From assembly GCA_036365145.1 (NCBI GenBank), contig JAEOAD010000048.1:10767001-10831000 (forward strand): a stretch of 64,000 nt of DNA, in the 5' to 3' direction. Below the pieces are notes generated by a model. The model was not told where the DNA came from and ran no database searches. It worked only from the letters and a program-made list of their open reading frames with translations. The first letter of the stretch is position 1. Every line of letters begins with the position of its first letter. This DNA comes from Orientallactaga sibirica. Its lineage: Eukaryota; Chordata; Mammalia; Rodentia; Dipodidae. Below, piece after piece: positions 1 through 12,299 of the stretch. A program made the translations under genes and the position numbers.

Positions 1-560
1 TATATTTCTATGTTCCCTTCACTCAGTCGTGAGTGTTCTGTGGGCACAGATGGTGTCAAATATCCCCCAAACCCAACACTTTACTTGGAACATAATTGAT
101 TATTGACTAAGTCCATGCCTAGATCCTGGTTCAGATATTCTGCTTTTCACTTTATGTTGTTACCATGGGCTTCTAAGCCCTAGGGAGCTGTCTCTTTCAT
201 TGCCTCTGAGTCAGAGACAGGATACAGCTTCTATTTATTTATTTATTTATTTATTTATTTATTTTAAATTATTAACTTTTTTATTGACACCTTCTATACT
301 TACATACAAAAAACATATGATATTTCCCTCCCCTCCCCCCCAGATGCATTCTTGTATTCACCCATTTCCTGTAATGCCAGGGGCCTTCCCCTTAGTGCTT
401 CCATGACCCCAGTGCTTGTCTTGGGGCTGCAGTCAGTTGTAGACAGTGCTAAGGGTTATACCATAGAAGGAGTGGACTTCATGACTATGAGACAATTAAT
501 GTGTAAATTTTATTAATTTCAATGTTGTTTAAATTCAACACAATGAATCAAAAAAAAATA
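1..560. other. Gene-free flank with (TTTA)n tract
   Basis: No gene is recognised. A (ATTT)n run of about 30 bases lies at 232-264, followed by the start of what may be a degraded tRNA-type SINE or other repeat. By human synteny this side should lead toward ZAR1L and BRCA2, but neither is visible here. Confidence 0.5.
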
Positions 561-3180
561 ATTAAAGGGATATTTTCTCTGGAGAGGGCAGCTCACTTCA
601 GATACCAGAGCCGTGACTCTCAAACATAGCTTTGACCTGCCTGGATGTCAACTTCAGGCAGAGGCCAGATAAAGTTTTTGTTTTGATAATTCACTTCCAT
701 CCTGACTCCTCTGCCAGTACCCACAGTGTCTGCAGCCTCAGGTGGAAAGGGTTGTGTGTGGTCCAGTGAGGGCTGAGGTTGCTCAACCTGCACCTCAGTG
801 GGGAGAGGTGCGGGCTCCACACTCCTTTGTGAGCACAGGGGTGGGCTGGGCTGAGACAACTGGATCTGTCTTCTCTGGTGCGGTCTCAGCAGTTGGCTGC
901 ATAACATCTGGTGCTGGCTCACACACTGGGCTCCACTTTCTCAGGAACTGCTGGACTGGTGCTGGCACACTTGGTTGGACAATCACAGATGGCACAGGAT
1001 GTTGTGGTGCCAGCTTCCCCCTGGGGCACTGCTGAAGGAACTCTTGCTAGCTGCAGCCCTGACTGCTCGTCCTGAACCTGGATGGTAGGAACTCTGGTGT
1101 GGGGCTGGACATAATGAAGGAGAGAAAGAGACTCACTGTGGGTGGAGGCTACTCCAGAAGTCAAGGTGGAATGGGAGTTTCAAAATGAGCTGAATTTCTC
1201 AAGATGACTACATTTTCCCAACCCTTCCAAAGGCACACAAGACCCCCTCCCCTCCTGCTAGGGAAGCCCCGTGCCTGTCTCCATAATGGGACACATCACC
1301 AGACTGGGGTCCAACTCTGGTTCAGGGCTAAATGCCAGCTTATGGAACCCACCTGGTAGTACCCACCAGTGAAAGCTACCTCCTCTTCACGTTCTTGCAC
1401 ACCTCCAATGGGCTCTAGGCATTTGTGATGTGCCCTCCTGTGAGCCCAGCGCTCCAAGTGTTCCCGCAGCTCATTGGGGTGGAGGGGTAGGTCTGAGGAA
1501 AGCTTGTTTGAGAGGGAGAATACCTCAAGCTGCTTCAGTGTGTGCACATTCAGAGATTCCCAAACAGGTTTTAGGAACATATCCTTCCAAAGTTTGATGA
1601 AAAGCCTATTTTCTGGGGATGGGAGGTGGTGGGGGGATTGTCAGGAAGCAGATTCAGAAGCCTGGGCTCTCCTTCCCCAGCACTGTTATGCTCCGGGCAA
1701 GGAGAGATTCCCCAGGCCACGAACAGGTGGGCATGGTGAGCAGAGGCACAGGACCCTTGTGTACCTCCTGCCCAGATGCCCGGCTTTTAGCTGCCATCTT
1801 CCCTTCTGCTCCCTGGTGACAAGGACCACCCCCTCATCCCTCCCCCAAAGATTTCCATCGCTCCCCCTGCACATGAAGTCCCAGGCTGACCTCAGTCCCT
1901 ACTGGAACTAAGGACCACTGTTAAGCTCTCCCGTAAGAGCTAACCTCCCTCTTCCCCCGAAGTCCACTCACATCATTAGGTTCTGCTTCCCGTCCATATC
2001 ACAGTCCAAGTCCAAGTACCTACAGGATGCCAGGAAGGGGTCACTTGTTAGTTCCTAATCCCCCCTCCCCCAGGACAGGGCAGCTAGTGGAGTTGGCTGA
2101 GTTTTGGGGTGTAAATAAAAGCCAAGGAGAAGGGCAGAGGTGGCAATTTGGTGTGTTTGTTGGCTGGTAGCCTAGTTCTGTGCTAGTTGCCTGGGAACTG
2201 TGGAGTCGCAGGTGTGTTGGCGTGTTTGGGATGAGTGACCTCACCCCCTAAGAAGCATGTCCCCAGATTATCTTCGTGGGCACAGAGTTTCTTGGTGTGC
2301 CCTTTGTGGGGTCTTTGAACATGTGATAAGGTGGGCTAGATAGTGTCTGAAATCTTCTTTACAAACGAGAAAAGGGCTTGGCCCTGGTTTAAAAAATGGT
2401 GGTGCCATACAGAATGTGTGTTTTTTGGGGGTTGGGGGTTAAGTAAATGTCACACCCTCAAGGGTCCACCAGCAGAGTTCTCCCAAGAGCAACACAGGAG
2501 GGGGTGAGCTGTTGGTTGGATGTGTTCACCCGCCTCCTCAACATGTTGTTCAACACCTCCACGTGGGTGGAAAATGTTGGGTGGCTGCATTAGAAGTCGG
2601 GAATGAAATGGAAGCCCTCCTTTTGAACTGCAAGGGGCCCTTGGCTCACAAAGTACTTGATGAAGCTGAAGGAGAAAGTTAGCTTTCTTGCAGGCAGGTA
2701 GTTAGGTACAGAAATCCCACGTGAGAGCAAGGACATGCCATTCTGTCCATCTGGGAAAAAAAAACTGAAACTGGAATCTCACTCCAGTCTCTCCAAGATG
2801 GCTGCCAGTGACAGCACACCCAGGTATTTCCGGCTGCTTCTTCAGCTGGGCAACTCTGGGTCAGCCCCCTGAGTCCATGAGCCAATCAGATCTTGACTCC
2901 TCCTGCAGCAGCCCTTGACTACGAACCAATCAGGTCTCTGCTCACCCACCTGAGCCTGATGACAAGGCTCACCCTGATTGGATGTCTGATCCATATGCAG
3001 GAGATTACCCACGTAGCCCAGCTCTTCTATTTTTTGCCTCTTGACCCTGGCCTGAAAGTCCTTGTAAGGCTGTTCCTCCCCTCCTCGCTGGGACCAGCCT
3101 GGCTCGTAAGGGGGAATATTTATCTTGGCTTGGGTATTTTTCTTCTTGCCTTCTATCTGTGTCACTTTGGTTGTATGTAG
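560..3180 (-). pseudogene. Unidentified broken coding-like region
   Basis: This 2.6 kb is almost free of SINEs. On the minus strand it shows several protein-like stretches broken by stops and frame changes. They include one beginning TQIEGKKKNTQAKINIPPYE (about 3160-2900), one with PNYLPARKLTFSFSFIKYFV (about 2730-2640), one with VEVLNNMLRRRVNTSN (about 2560-2500), one with LPLHPNELREHLERWAHRRA (about 1495-1430) and a Pro/Gln-rich tail ending near 620. The LxxQLExHxxxW-like pattern faintly recalls SPATA31-family proteins, but I cannot confirm it. It could be a decayed gene, or a spliced gene whose exons I cannot join. Confidence 0.3.
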
Positions 3181-3189
3181 GATTTTTAA

Positions 3190-3433
3190 AAACTTTTAAA
3201 AATTACTTACTTACTTAATTAATTAATTTACTTATTTATTACTTGTTGAGAGAAAGAGGCAGATAGAGAGAATGAGAATGGGCATGGCAGGGCCTTTAGC
3301 CACTGCAGACGATCTCCAAACACACGGGCCACCTTGTGCATCTGGCTTACGTGAGTCCTGGGAAATCGAAACTGGTTTCTTTACTTAGGCTTCACAGACT
3401 AGTGCCTTAACCGCTAAGCCATCTCGCCAGCCC
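3190..3433 (-). repeat. tRNA-derived SINE (GGCTGG family)
   Basis: The element is read on the minus strand. It starts at GGCTGGCGAGATGGCTTAGCGG near 3433, followed by the B-box-like segment, and ends in the (TTAA/TTTA) tail near 3190. It is nearly full length. Confidence 0.85.
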
Positions 3434-4515
3434 TGTATGTAAGATTTAACTTTGATCTCTGAGCCCTTCACTATTTCATTTTCTCTAGTCTGTTATTTGA
3501 AGGAGCTTCCATGTCCGATCTTTCACGTGTGTGTGTGTAACTGCCCCAGCTTTTTTTTCTAGATATCAATTTCCCCTAAATAAACCTCATGAGTTATGAT
3601 TTCCTCCCTAAATAAACCCAGTAAGTCATAAATTATCCTTCATGAGTCCATTTTTATCAATTCTTTGTTTAAATAGGATAAGGACCCAAAATTTGGGCTC
3701 ACAAGTTTGCGAGGCCCCTCGTGAACCCCCAAATCCTGCATCATACTCAGGACTTTCCGGGTCAGTGGCACAAAGGGATCCTATTGTAATCTGCAGAGGG
3801 CTCAAGGAAGGATGGTTCAAATGTGGAAACGGCAGCCGACTGCAAAGTGACTCATTGCCGTACACTGATGAGGAAACTGTCCGTGTTCCTACTGAAACAC
3901 GCACTCGCACACACAGCATGGTACTGTGGTGGCCCAGGTGATCCCAGGGGCTTCACGGCATGTGTGGACCAGTATCACCTTTCTGCTATGGTTGGGATTG
4001 CTTCCAAGGGTCACCCCTCCTATACTCTCCCAGGACCCCTGTTCCAGGCATCCCTGAGTCATTGGCGCACAGAACCTGAGAAATGGCAGGGCGTCCTGCA
4101 CTGTCCAGGGTCTCTGGACAAATGCTTCTTTATGACTGCCTGGTCACGTACTCTTGGCCTCTGTCAAGGAAGTGAGGCCACTCTCTGCTCTGCTGTGACT
4201 TGAAGATCTCTTGCTCAGACAAGACTTTGGCAGTGCCCTCTCCTTTTTCCCCAGGGACAACTGGACACAGTTACAGCATGTTGCACCACCCCACCCCACC
4301 TCACATTCCTGGGAAGCCTGGATGCTGCCGCCCACTTCTCAACTTCAAAGAGACAGAGTTGGATTCTGATCCATCCTCTCCTTCACACCAGGAGGATCAC
4401 CAGACAAGTCACTCTAATCCATCCCAGAGCAAAGGAGGGATGGAGGGGAGAAAAAGGAGGAATGGGGAAAGGAGGGAATGGGGGGAGAGAGAGGGATTCT
4501 CTGGTGTCCTTTTCT
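3434..4515. other. Gene-free stretch, no assigned content
   Basis: There is no SINE and no recognised exon. Several short open frames exist on both strands, but none has family resemblance or splice context. A minus-strand B1-like remnant may begin only after 4630. Confidence 0.4.
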
Positions 4516-4529
4516 TTATTCTCTGGTGT

Positions 4530-4675
4530 CCTTTTCTTTCCTCCCTTCCTTCCTTCCTTCCTTCCTTCCTTCCTTCCTTCCTTCCTTCCTTCCTTCCTTC
4601 CTTCCTTCCTTCCTTCCTTCCTTCCTTTCTCTCTCCCAGGCTGACCTGGCTTTCTTTCTTTCTTTCTTTCTTTCT
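4530..4675. repeat. (CTTC)n and (TTTC)n microsatellites inside a B1-like SINE
   Basis: A run of about 23 CTTC units (4537-4628) and a shorter TTTC run (4652-4674) flank the fragment CAGGCTGACCTGGC, which belongs to a minus-strand B1-like element continuing at 4681-4779. Confidence 0.85.
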
Positions 4676-4720
4676 GGCTCTTTCCTTCAAGCACTCCGTG
4701 GCTCTCCTTCAAGCCATGGT

Positions 4721-5137
4721 GATTATTCTACTTCTGCCTCCCACGTTCTGGGATTAAAGGTGTGTGCTACCACACACACCTCTCTCTCCTCCATATATAT
4801 TTAAATTTATTGACTTATTTGAGAGAGAAATTGGCAGATGAGAGACACACAGAGAAAACTGGCATGCCAGGGCCTCTAGCCATTGCAAACAATTCCAGAT
4901 GCACGCGCCCCCTTGTGTATCTGGCTTAAGTGGGTACAGGGGAATCAAACCAGGGTCCTTAGGTTTTACAGGCAAGCACCATAACCAGCTAAGCCATCTG
5001 TCCAGCCCGGTATCCTTTGTTTTTAAGGCAACAAATATAAATCCCTTCATAAGAGCCTCACCCTCATGACATTATGGAAACTATCACTTCCCAAAGAGCT
5101 CAGTCGACTCTTTTTATTTCATTTATTTTATTTATTT

Positions 5138-5168
<31 letters not shown>

Positions 5169-7340
5169 GGAGGGAGGGAGGGAGGGAGGGAGGGAGGGAG
5201 ATTGGGCATGCCAGGGCCTGTAGCCAGTGGAAATAAACTCCACCATTTGCCACCATGTGCATTTGGCTTACGTGGGTACTACCAATAGGACCAAATCCTT
5301 TATATGCTTTTGTTTCCTATACATACATAGGATAAGGCTCAATTTAAAAATTACGTATTGTAGCACTTGGGAGAGAGAGGTAGGAGGATCGCTATGAGTT
5401 CAAGGACATCCTGGGACTACAGAATGAGTGCCAGGTCGGCCTGGACTAGAGTGAGATCCTACCTCAAAAATAAATAAATAAATAATAAATAAATAAATAA
5501 ATATAAAAATTACATATCGAAGGCTATAGAAATGGCTCAGCAGTTAAAGGTGCTTGTTTGCAAAGCATGATGGGCTGGGTTCAATTCCCCAGTACCCACC
5601 TAAAGCCAAGATGTACAAAGTAGGGCAAGTGTCTGGAGTTCATTTGCAGTGGTAGGAAGCCCTGGCATGCCCATACTCACTCCCTCTTGTCTACCTCTCT
5701 GCCAAGTAAGTATTTTTTTAAAAAAGATGTTTCAATTTTTTAAAAAAAAGACTATTTTATAAAGTGGGGCTGATGGCACACACCTATGATCTCATATTTG
5801 GGAGGCAGAGACAGGAGGATCAGAAGTTTCTGTGTTACAGGAGATTGTTTCAAAAAAAAAAAAAAAAAAAAGAGAGGTGTGGTGGTGCACGCCTTTAACC
5901 CCAGCACTCGGGAGGCAGAGGTAGGAGGATCGCTGAGAGTTCAAGGCCACCCTGAGACTACATAGTGAATTCCAGGTCAGCCTGAGCTAGAGTGAGACCC
6001 TACCTGGAAAAAGAAAAAAACAAAAACAAAAAACACAAAAACACAGAAAACCAAAAAACAACAACCCCCCCCCCCCAGAACTGGGCGTGGTAGTGCACAC
6101 CTTTAATCCCAGCACTTGGGAGGCAGAACTAGGAGGATTATTGTGAGTTTGAGGCCAGCCTGGGACAACAGAGTGAATTCCAGGTGAGCCTGGGCTAGAG
6201 TTAGACCTTACCTTGAAAAAACAAAACAAAACCAACCAACCAAACAACAACAACAACAAAACTCATATACCGTGGGATATTGTCTACAATTAAAGAAGTT
6301 GTCAATAAAAACAAAACAAAACCCACAAACATACACAGCTCCAGAGAGGGCTCAGCAATTAAAGGCACTTGCTTGCAAAGCCTGATGGCCCAGGTTCAGC
6401 TCTCCAGTACCCACATAAAGCCAAGATGCACAAAGTGGTACATGTCTCTGGAGTTCCTTTGCAATGACAGGAGACACATCATGGCATACCTATAGACACG
6501 ACACAAAATAAATAGATAAATAAATAATTTAAAACAACAAGCACACGGGATGCAACTCAGTTGGTGGAGTACTTAGCTAGCATGCTCAAAGTCCAGCACC
6601 ACATTAAAGTGGGGGTAGTGGTCTGTAATTACAGCATGGGGGCCAGGAGGATCGCATGTTCAAATTCACTTGAGACTAGCGTAGGATAGATAATGCCCAG
6701 CTCAAACAAAACAAAAAGCTCTCACTAATCCACACTGCAGAGCAAAGACTTTACTTGTGGTAGTTTGAATATATGTAATCTAGAGTTAAATCTTAAGATA
6801 TATTAGGTGTGATGGTTTAATTCCATTGTAAAGATATGCAAATGTGCTAGCTGGAGTTCTGAAGTGTGCTGTGTAACAACAAATGGTCTGGACCCTTGGC
6901 CAGGCGCTTCTTGCCATTATGGAACTTCCCTGCAGATCCCTTCCTCCATAACTGTGCCCGGTCTGGAAGTTCAAGACATTACTACTCATGGTCAGGTAGT
7001 TTGAAAAGCAAGGTAGGCATGTTAGTTCAAGGAAATATGAGTGGGATCTAGATTGCCATGTATCTCTGTGTCTATTATTATTATTAATTTTTTTTTTTGA
7101 GGTAGGGTCTCACTGTAGTCAGGCGGACCTGCAATTTGCTATGTAATCTCAGGGTGGCCTGGACCTCATTGCAGTCCTCCTGTCTCTGCCTCCAAAGTGC
7201 TGGGATTAAAGGCGTGCGCCACCACTTCTGGCTCAAATTTTTAGTAGAGCAGAGAATAGACATGTCAGTGACAAAATGAAAAGTCCTACTACTTTTTTTC
7301 TGCTCATTATAGTCTATATTTCTTTTCTTGTTTATTTGTG

Positions 7341-7373
<33 letters not shown>

Positions 7374-9065
7374 GTTTTCTGAGGTAGGGTTTCAAGCTGA
7401 CCTGGAATTCACTCTGTAGTCTCAGGGTGGCCTCAAACTCTCTTCGATCGTCCTACCTCTGCCTCCCAAGTGCTGGGATTAAAGACGTGCACCACCACGC
7501 CTGGCTGTGTTATTTTTATGTATTTATTTATTTATTTGAGAGAAAGAATAGGCACGCCAGGGCCTCCAGCCACTACAAAAAGAACTCCAGATGCATGCAC
7601 TCCCTTATACATCTGGCTTATGTGGGTTCTGGAGAATCGAACCTCGAACCAGGGTCCTTAGGCTTCACAGGCAAGTGTTTAATGGCTAAGCCATCTCTCC
7701 AGCCCCTGTGTGTTTGTTTTTTTAAGGTAGGGTCTTGTTCTAGCCTGGCTGACCTGGAATTCATTATGTAGTCTCAGTCTCAGTGCTGGGATTAAAGGCG
7801 TGCACCACCTCTCCTGGCCAGTCGTCGTCTTCTTCCTCCTCTTCTTCCTCTTCTTCCTCCTCTTCTTCTTCTCCTTCTCCAGTGCTGGGATTAAAGTCCT
7901 CCTCGCCTCCCTTCTTCCTCTTCTTCTCCTCCTCCTAAATCTTCTTTCTTCTTCTTCTTCTTCCTCCTTCTTCTTCTCCTCCTTCTTCCTCCTCCTCCTC
8001 TCCTTCTTCTTCTCCTCCTCCTCCTCCTCCTCCTCCTCCTCCTCCTCCCCCCCTCCCCTCCCCTCCCCCCTCCCCCCTCCCCTCCCCTCCCCTCCTCCCC
8101 CTCCCCCTCCTCCTCCTCCTCCCCTCCTCCTCCCTCCTTCTCCTTCTTCTTCTTCTTTTTAAATATTTTTTCTCAGGCTGGAGAGATGGCTCCATGGTTA
8201 AGGCACTTACCTGCAATACTCACTCACCCAGGTTCAATTCCCTAGTTTCCATGTAAAGGAAGATGCACAAAGTGGTGCGCATCTAGAATTTGTTTGCAGT
8301 GGCTAGAGGACATAGTGCACTCATTCTCTCTCATGCTCATTCCTTGCAAATAAAAAAATAAAATATTAACAAATATTTTTCTTTACTTATTTGCAAGCGG
8401 GGACATACACACACACAGAGGAGAGACAGAAAGGAGAGAGAGAAAAAAAGAGAGAGACTAGAGAGAGAATAGCATACTAGGGTCTCTTACCACTGCAAAC
8501 AAACTCCAGATGTATGTGCCAGTTTGTGCATCTGGCTTTATGTGGATATTGGAGAGATGGTCTTTTTTTTTTTTTCCTTAGGTCTTGTTCTAGCCCGGTT
8601 AAGGCACTTGCCTGCAAAGCCTGAATGCTGGGATTAAGGCGTGTACCACCCACAGCTTTGATTCCTATTTTTAAAATTTTATTTTAGATAGAGCCACATC
8701 TACCACTACACAGGAACTGGCACATGTGCATCTCTGGAGATATTTCTTTTGCAAAGCCTGGCTGGAGGTTTGATTCCCTGGCACATGAGTCTGGAGTTCT
8801 TTTGCAGTGGCTCTCTCTCTGCCTCTTTCTGTGTTTTCTCTCCCAAATAAATAAATAAATAAATTTTTTTAAAAAAGAAAGAGAAGGCTGGGCATGGTGG
8901 CACATGCCTTTAATCCCAGCACTCGAGAGGCAGAGGTAGAAGGATTACTGTGAGTTCAAGGCTACCCTGAGATTACATAGTGAATTTCAGGTCAGCCTGG
9001 GCTAAGTGAGACCCCACCTCGAAAGAAAAAAGAAAAGAGAAAAAAATAAAGAAAGAGAATGAATA
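4721..9065 (+). repeat. Tandem segmental duplication, copy 1
   Basis: The stretch starting GATTATTCTACTTCTGCCTC at 4721 reappears at 9066 in the same orientation. The similarity runs through a whole ordered series of SINEs up to AAAGAGAATGAATA near 9065, whose equivalent lies near 13682. Elements in order: tRNA-type minus 4793-5008; tRNA-type minus 5110-5282; DNA-transposon piece 5283-5350; B1 plus 5351-5468; tRNA-type plus 5521-5707; B1 plus 5873-6009 and 6079-6216; tRNA-type plus 6338-6525; ID/B1 composite 6541-6712; MaLR LTR pieces 6757-7000; B1 minus 7088-7231 and 7343-7505; tRNA-type minus 7512-7707; pyrimidine tract 7818-8160; tRNA-type plus 8176-8370; mixed 8380-8880; B1 plus 8886-9022. 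Confidence 0.9.
7818..8160. repeat. Polypyrimidine (CTT/CCT)n tract, copy 1
   Basis: About 340 bases of mixed CTT, CCT and CCCCT repeats follow a minus-strand B1-like SINE. The six-frame translations are pure Ser/Pro/Leu or Glu/Arg/Gly runs and are not genes. Confidence 0.95.
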
Positions 9066-9478
9066 GATTATTCTACTTCTGCCTCCCACGTTCTGGGATT
9101 AAGGTGTGTGCCACCACACACACCTCTCTCTCCTCCATATATATTTAAATTTATTGACTTATTTGAGACAGAAATTGGCAGATGAGAGACACAGAGAAAA
9201 CTGGCATGCCAGGGCCTCTAGCCATTGCAAACAATTCCAGATGCACGCGCCCCCTTGTGTATCTGGCTTAAGTGGGTACAGGGGAATCAAACCAGGGTCC
9301 TTAGGTTTTACAGGCAAGCACCGTAACCGCTAAGCCATCTGTCCAGCCCGGTATCCTTTGTTTTTAAGGCAACAAATATAAATCCCTTCATAAGAGCCTC
9401 ACCCTCATGACATTATGGAAACTATCACTTCCCAAAGAGCTTAGTCGACTCTTTTTATTTCATTTATTTTATTTATTT

Positions 9479-9511
<33 letters not shown>

Positions 9512-11144
9512 AGAGGGAGGGAGGGAGATTGGGCATGCCAGGGCCTGTAGCCAGTGGAAATAAACTCCACCATTTGCCACCATGTGCATTTGGCTTACGT
9601 GGGTACTACCAATAGGACCAAATCCTTTATATGCTTTTGTTTCCTATACATACATAGGATAAGGCTCAATTTAAAAATTACGTATTGTAGCACTTGGGAG
9701 AGAGAGGTAGGAGGATCGCTATGAGTTCAAGGACATCCTGGGACTACAGAATGAGTGCCAGGTCGGCCTGGACTAGAGTGAGATCCTACCTCAAAAATAA
9801 ATAATAAATAAATAAATAAATATAAAAATTACATATCGAAGGCTATAGAAATGGCTCAGCAGTTAAAGGTGCTTGTTTGCAAAGCATGATGGGCTGGGTT
9901 CAATTCTCCAGTACCCACCTAAAGCCAAGATGTACAAAGTAGGGCAAGTGTCTGGAGTTCATTTGCAGTGGTAGGAAGCCCTGGCATGCCCATACTCACT
10001 CCCTCTTGTCTACCTCTCTGTCAAGTAAGTATTTTTAAAAAAAAAGATGTTTCAATTTTTTTAAAAAAGACTATTTTATAAAGTGGGGCTGATGGCACAC
10101 ACCTATGATCTCATATTTGGGAGGCGGAGACAGGAGGATCAGAAGTTTCTGTGTTACAGGAGATTGTTTCAAAAAAAAAAAAAAAGAGAGAGGTGTGGTG
10201 GTGCACGCCTTTAACCCCAGCACTCGGGAGGCAGAGGTAGGAGGATCGCTGAGAGTTCGAGGCCACCCTGAGACTACAGGTCAGCCTGAGCTAGAGTGAG
10301 ACCCTACCTCGGAAAAAAAAAACAAAAACAAAAAACACAAAAACACAGAAAACCAAAAACAACAAAACCCCCCCAGAACTGGGCGTGGTAGTGCACGCCT
10401 TTAATCCCAGCACTTGGGAGGCAGAACTAGGAGGATTATTGTGAGTTTGAGGCCAGCCTGGGACAACAGAATGAATTCCAGGTGAGCCTGGGCTAGAGTT
10501 AGACCTTACCTTGAAAAAACAAAACAAAACCAACCAACCAAACAACAACAACAACAAAACTCATATACCATGGGATATTGTCTACAATTAAAGAAGTTGT
10601 CAATAAAAAAAAAAACAAAACCCACAAACATACAAAGCTCCAGAGAGGGCTCAGCAATTAAAGGCACTTGCTTGCAAAGCCTGATGGCCCAGGTTCAGCT
10701 CTCCAGTACCCACATAAAGCCAAGATGCACAAAGTGGTACATGTATCTGGAGTTCCTTTGCAATGACAGGAGACACATCATGGCATACCTATAGACACGA
10801 CACAAAATAAATAGATAAATAAATAATTTAAAACAACAAGCACACAGGATGCAACTCAGTTGGTGGAGTACTTGGCTAGCATGCTCAAAGTCCAGCACCA
10901 CATTAAAGTGGGGGTAGTGGTCTGTAATTACAGCATGGGGGCCAGGAGGATCGGATGTTCAAATTCACTTGAGACTAGCGTAGGATAGATAATGCCCAGC
11001 TCAAACAAAACAAAAAGCTCTCACTACACAAAAACTTTACAGTAATCTAGAGAAATCTTAAGATATATTAGTGATAATAATCCATGGTAACAACAAATAA
11101 TCTGGACCCACATTCCTCCTGCAGAGCACCAAGACATTACTACT

Positions 11145-11411
11145 TGTGGTAGTTTGAATATATGTCCCCCAATATATTCAACGTTTTATTAGTTATAGTT
11201 TGACATTCACTACAATCATGGTCTTAAGGTGTGGTGATGGTTTGAGATTCCATTGAAATATGCAAAAGCTGGAGTTCCTGAAGTGTGCTGTGTGACATGT
11301 TAGTTCCATTATGGAACTTCCCCTGGATCTGGCTTCAATAAATAAATCCCTTCCTCCATAACTGTGCCCGGTCTGGAAGTTCATCTCAGCGAACCTGAAG
11401 CTGTCTGCTAC
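11145..11411 (+). mobile_element. Solo LTR, ERVL-MaLR (ORR1-like)
   Basis: The element has TTTGAATATATGTCCCCCA near its start, AATAAATAAATCCCTTCC as poly(A) region and ends CTGTCTGCTACA, a typical rodent MaLR LTR layout. A disordered version is present in duplicate copy 1 (6757-7000). Confidence 0.65.
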
Positions 11412-12299
11412 ACTACTCATGGTCAGGTAGTTTGAAAAGCAAGGTAGGCATGTTAGTTCAAGGAAATATGAGTGGGATCTAGATTGCCATGTATCTCTGT
11501 GTCTATTATTATTATTAATTTTTTTTCGAGGTAGGGTCTCACTGTAGTCCAGGCGGACCTGCAATTTGCTATGTAATCTCAGGGTGGCCTGGACCTCATG
11601 GCAGTCCTCCTGTCTCTGCCTCCAAAGTGCTGGGATTAAAGGCGTGTGCCACCACTTCTGGCTCAAATTTTTTAGTAGAGCAGAGAATAGACATGTCAGT
11701 GACAAAATGAAAAGTCCTACTACTTTTTTCTGCTCATTATAGTCTATATTTCTTTTCTTGTTTATTTGTGGGTTTTTTTTTTTTTTTTTTTTTTTTTGGT
11801 TTTCTGAGGTAGGGTTTCCAAGCTGACCTGGAATTCACTCTGTAGTCTCAGGGTGGCCTCAAACTCTCTTCGATCGTCCTACCTCTGCCTCCCAAGTGCT
11901 GGGATTAAAGACGTGCACCACCACGCCTGGCTGTGTTATTTATGTATTTATTTATTTATTTGAGAGAAAGAATAGGCACGCCAGGGCCTCCAGCCACTGC
12001 AAAAGAACTCCAGATGCATGCACTCCCTTATACATCTGGCTTATGTGGGTTCTGGAGAATCGAACCTCGAACCAGGGTCCTTAGGCTTCACAGGCAAGTG
12101 TTTAATGGCTAAGCCATCTCTCCAGCCCCCTGTGTGTTTGTTTTTTTAAGGTAGGGTCTTGTTCTAGCCCTGGCTGACCTGGAATTCATTATGTAGTCTC
12201 AGGGTGGCCTTGAACTCTCAGTGATCCTCCTACCTCTGCCTCCCGAGTGCTGGGATTAAAGGTGTGCGCCACCACTCCTGGCTAGCGTCTTCTTCCTCC

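Noticed and set aside
4200..4804. Open frames with repeated LPSFLPSF or KEGRKEGR
   Set aside because: They arise from the (CTTC)n microsatellite on the two strands.
7800..8216. Long Ser/Pro/Leu or Glu/Gly/Arg open frames
   Set aside because: They are translations of the CTT/CCT microsatellite.
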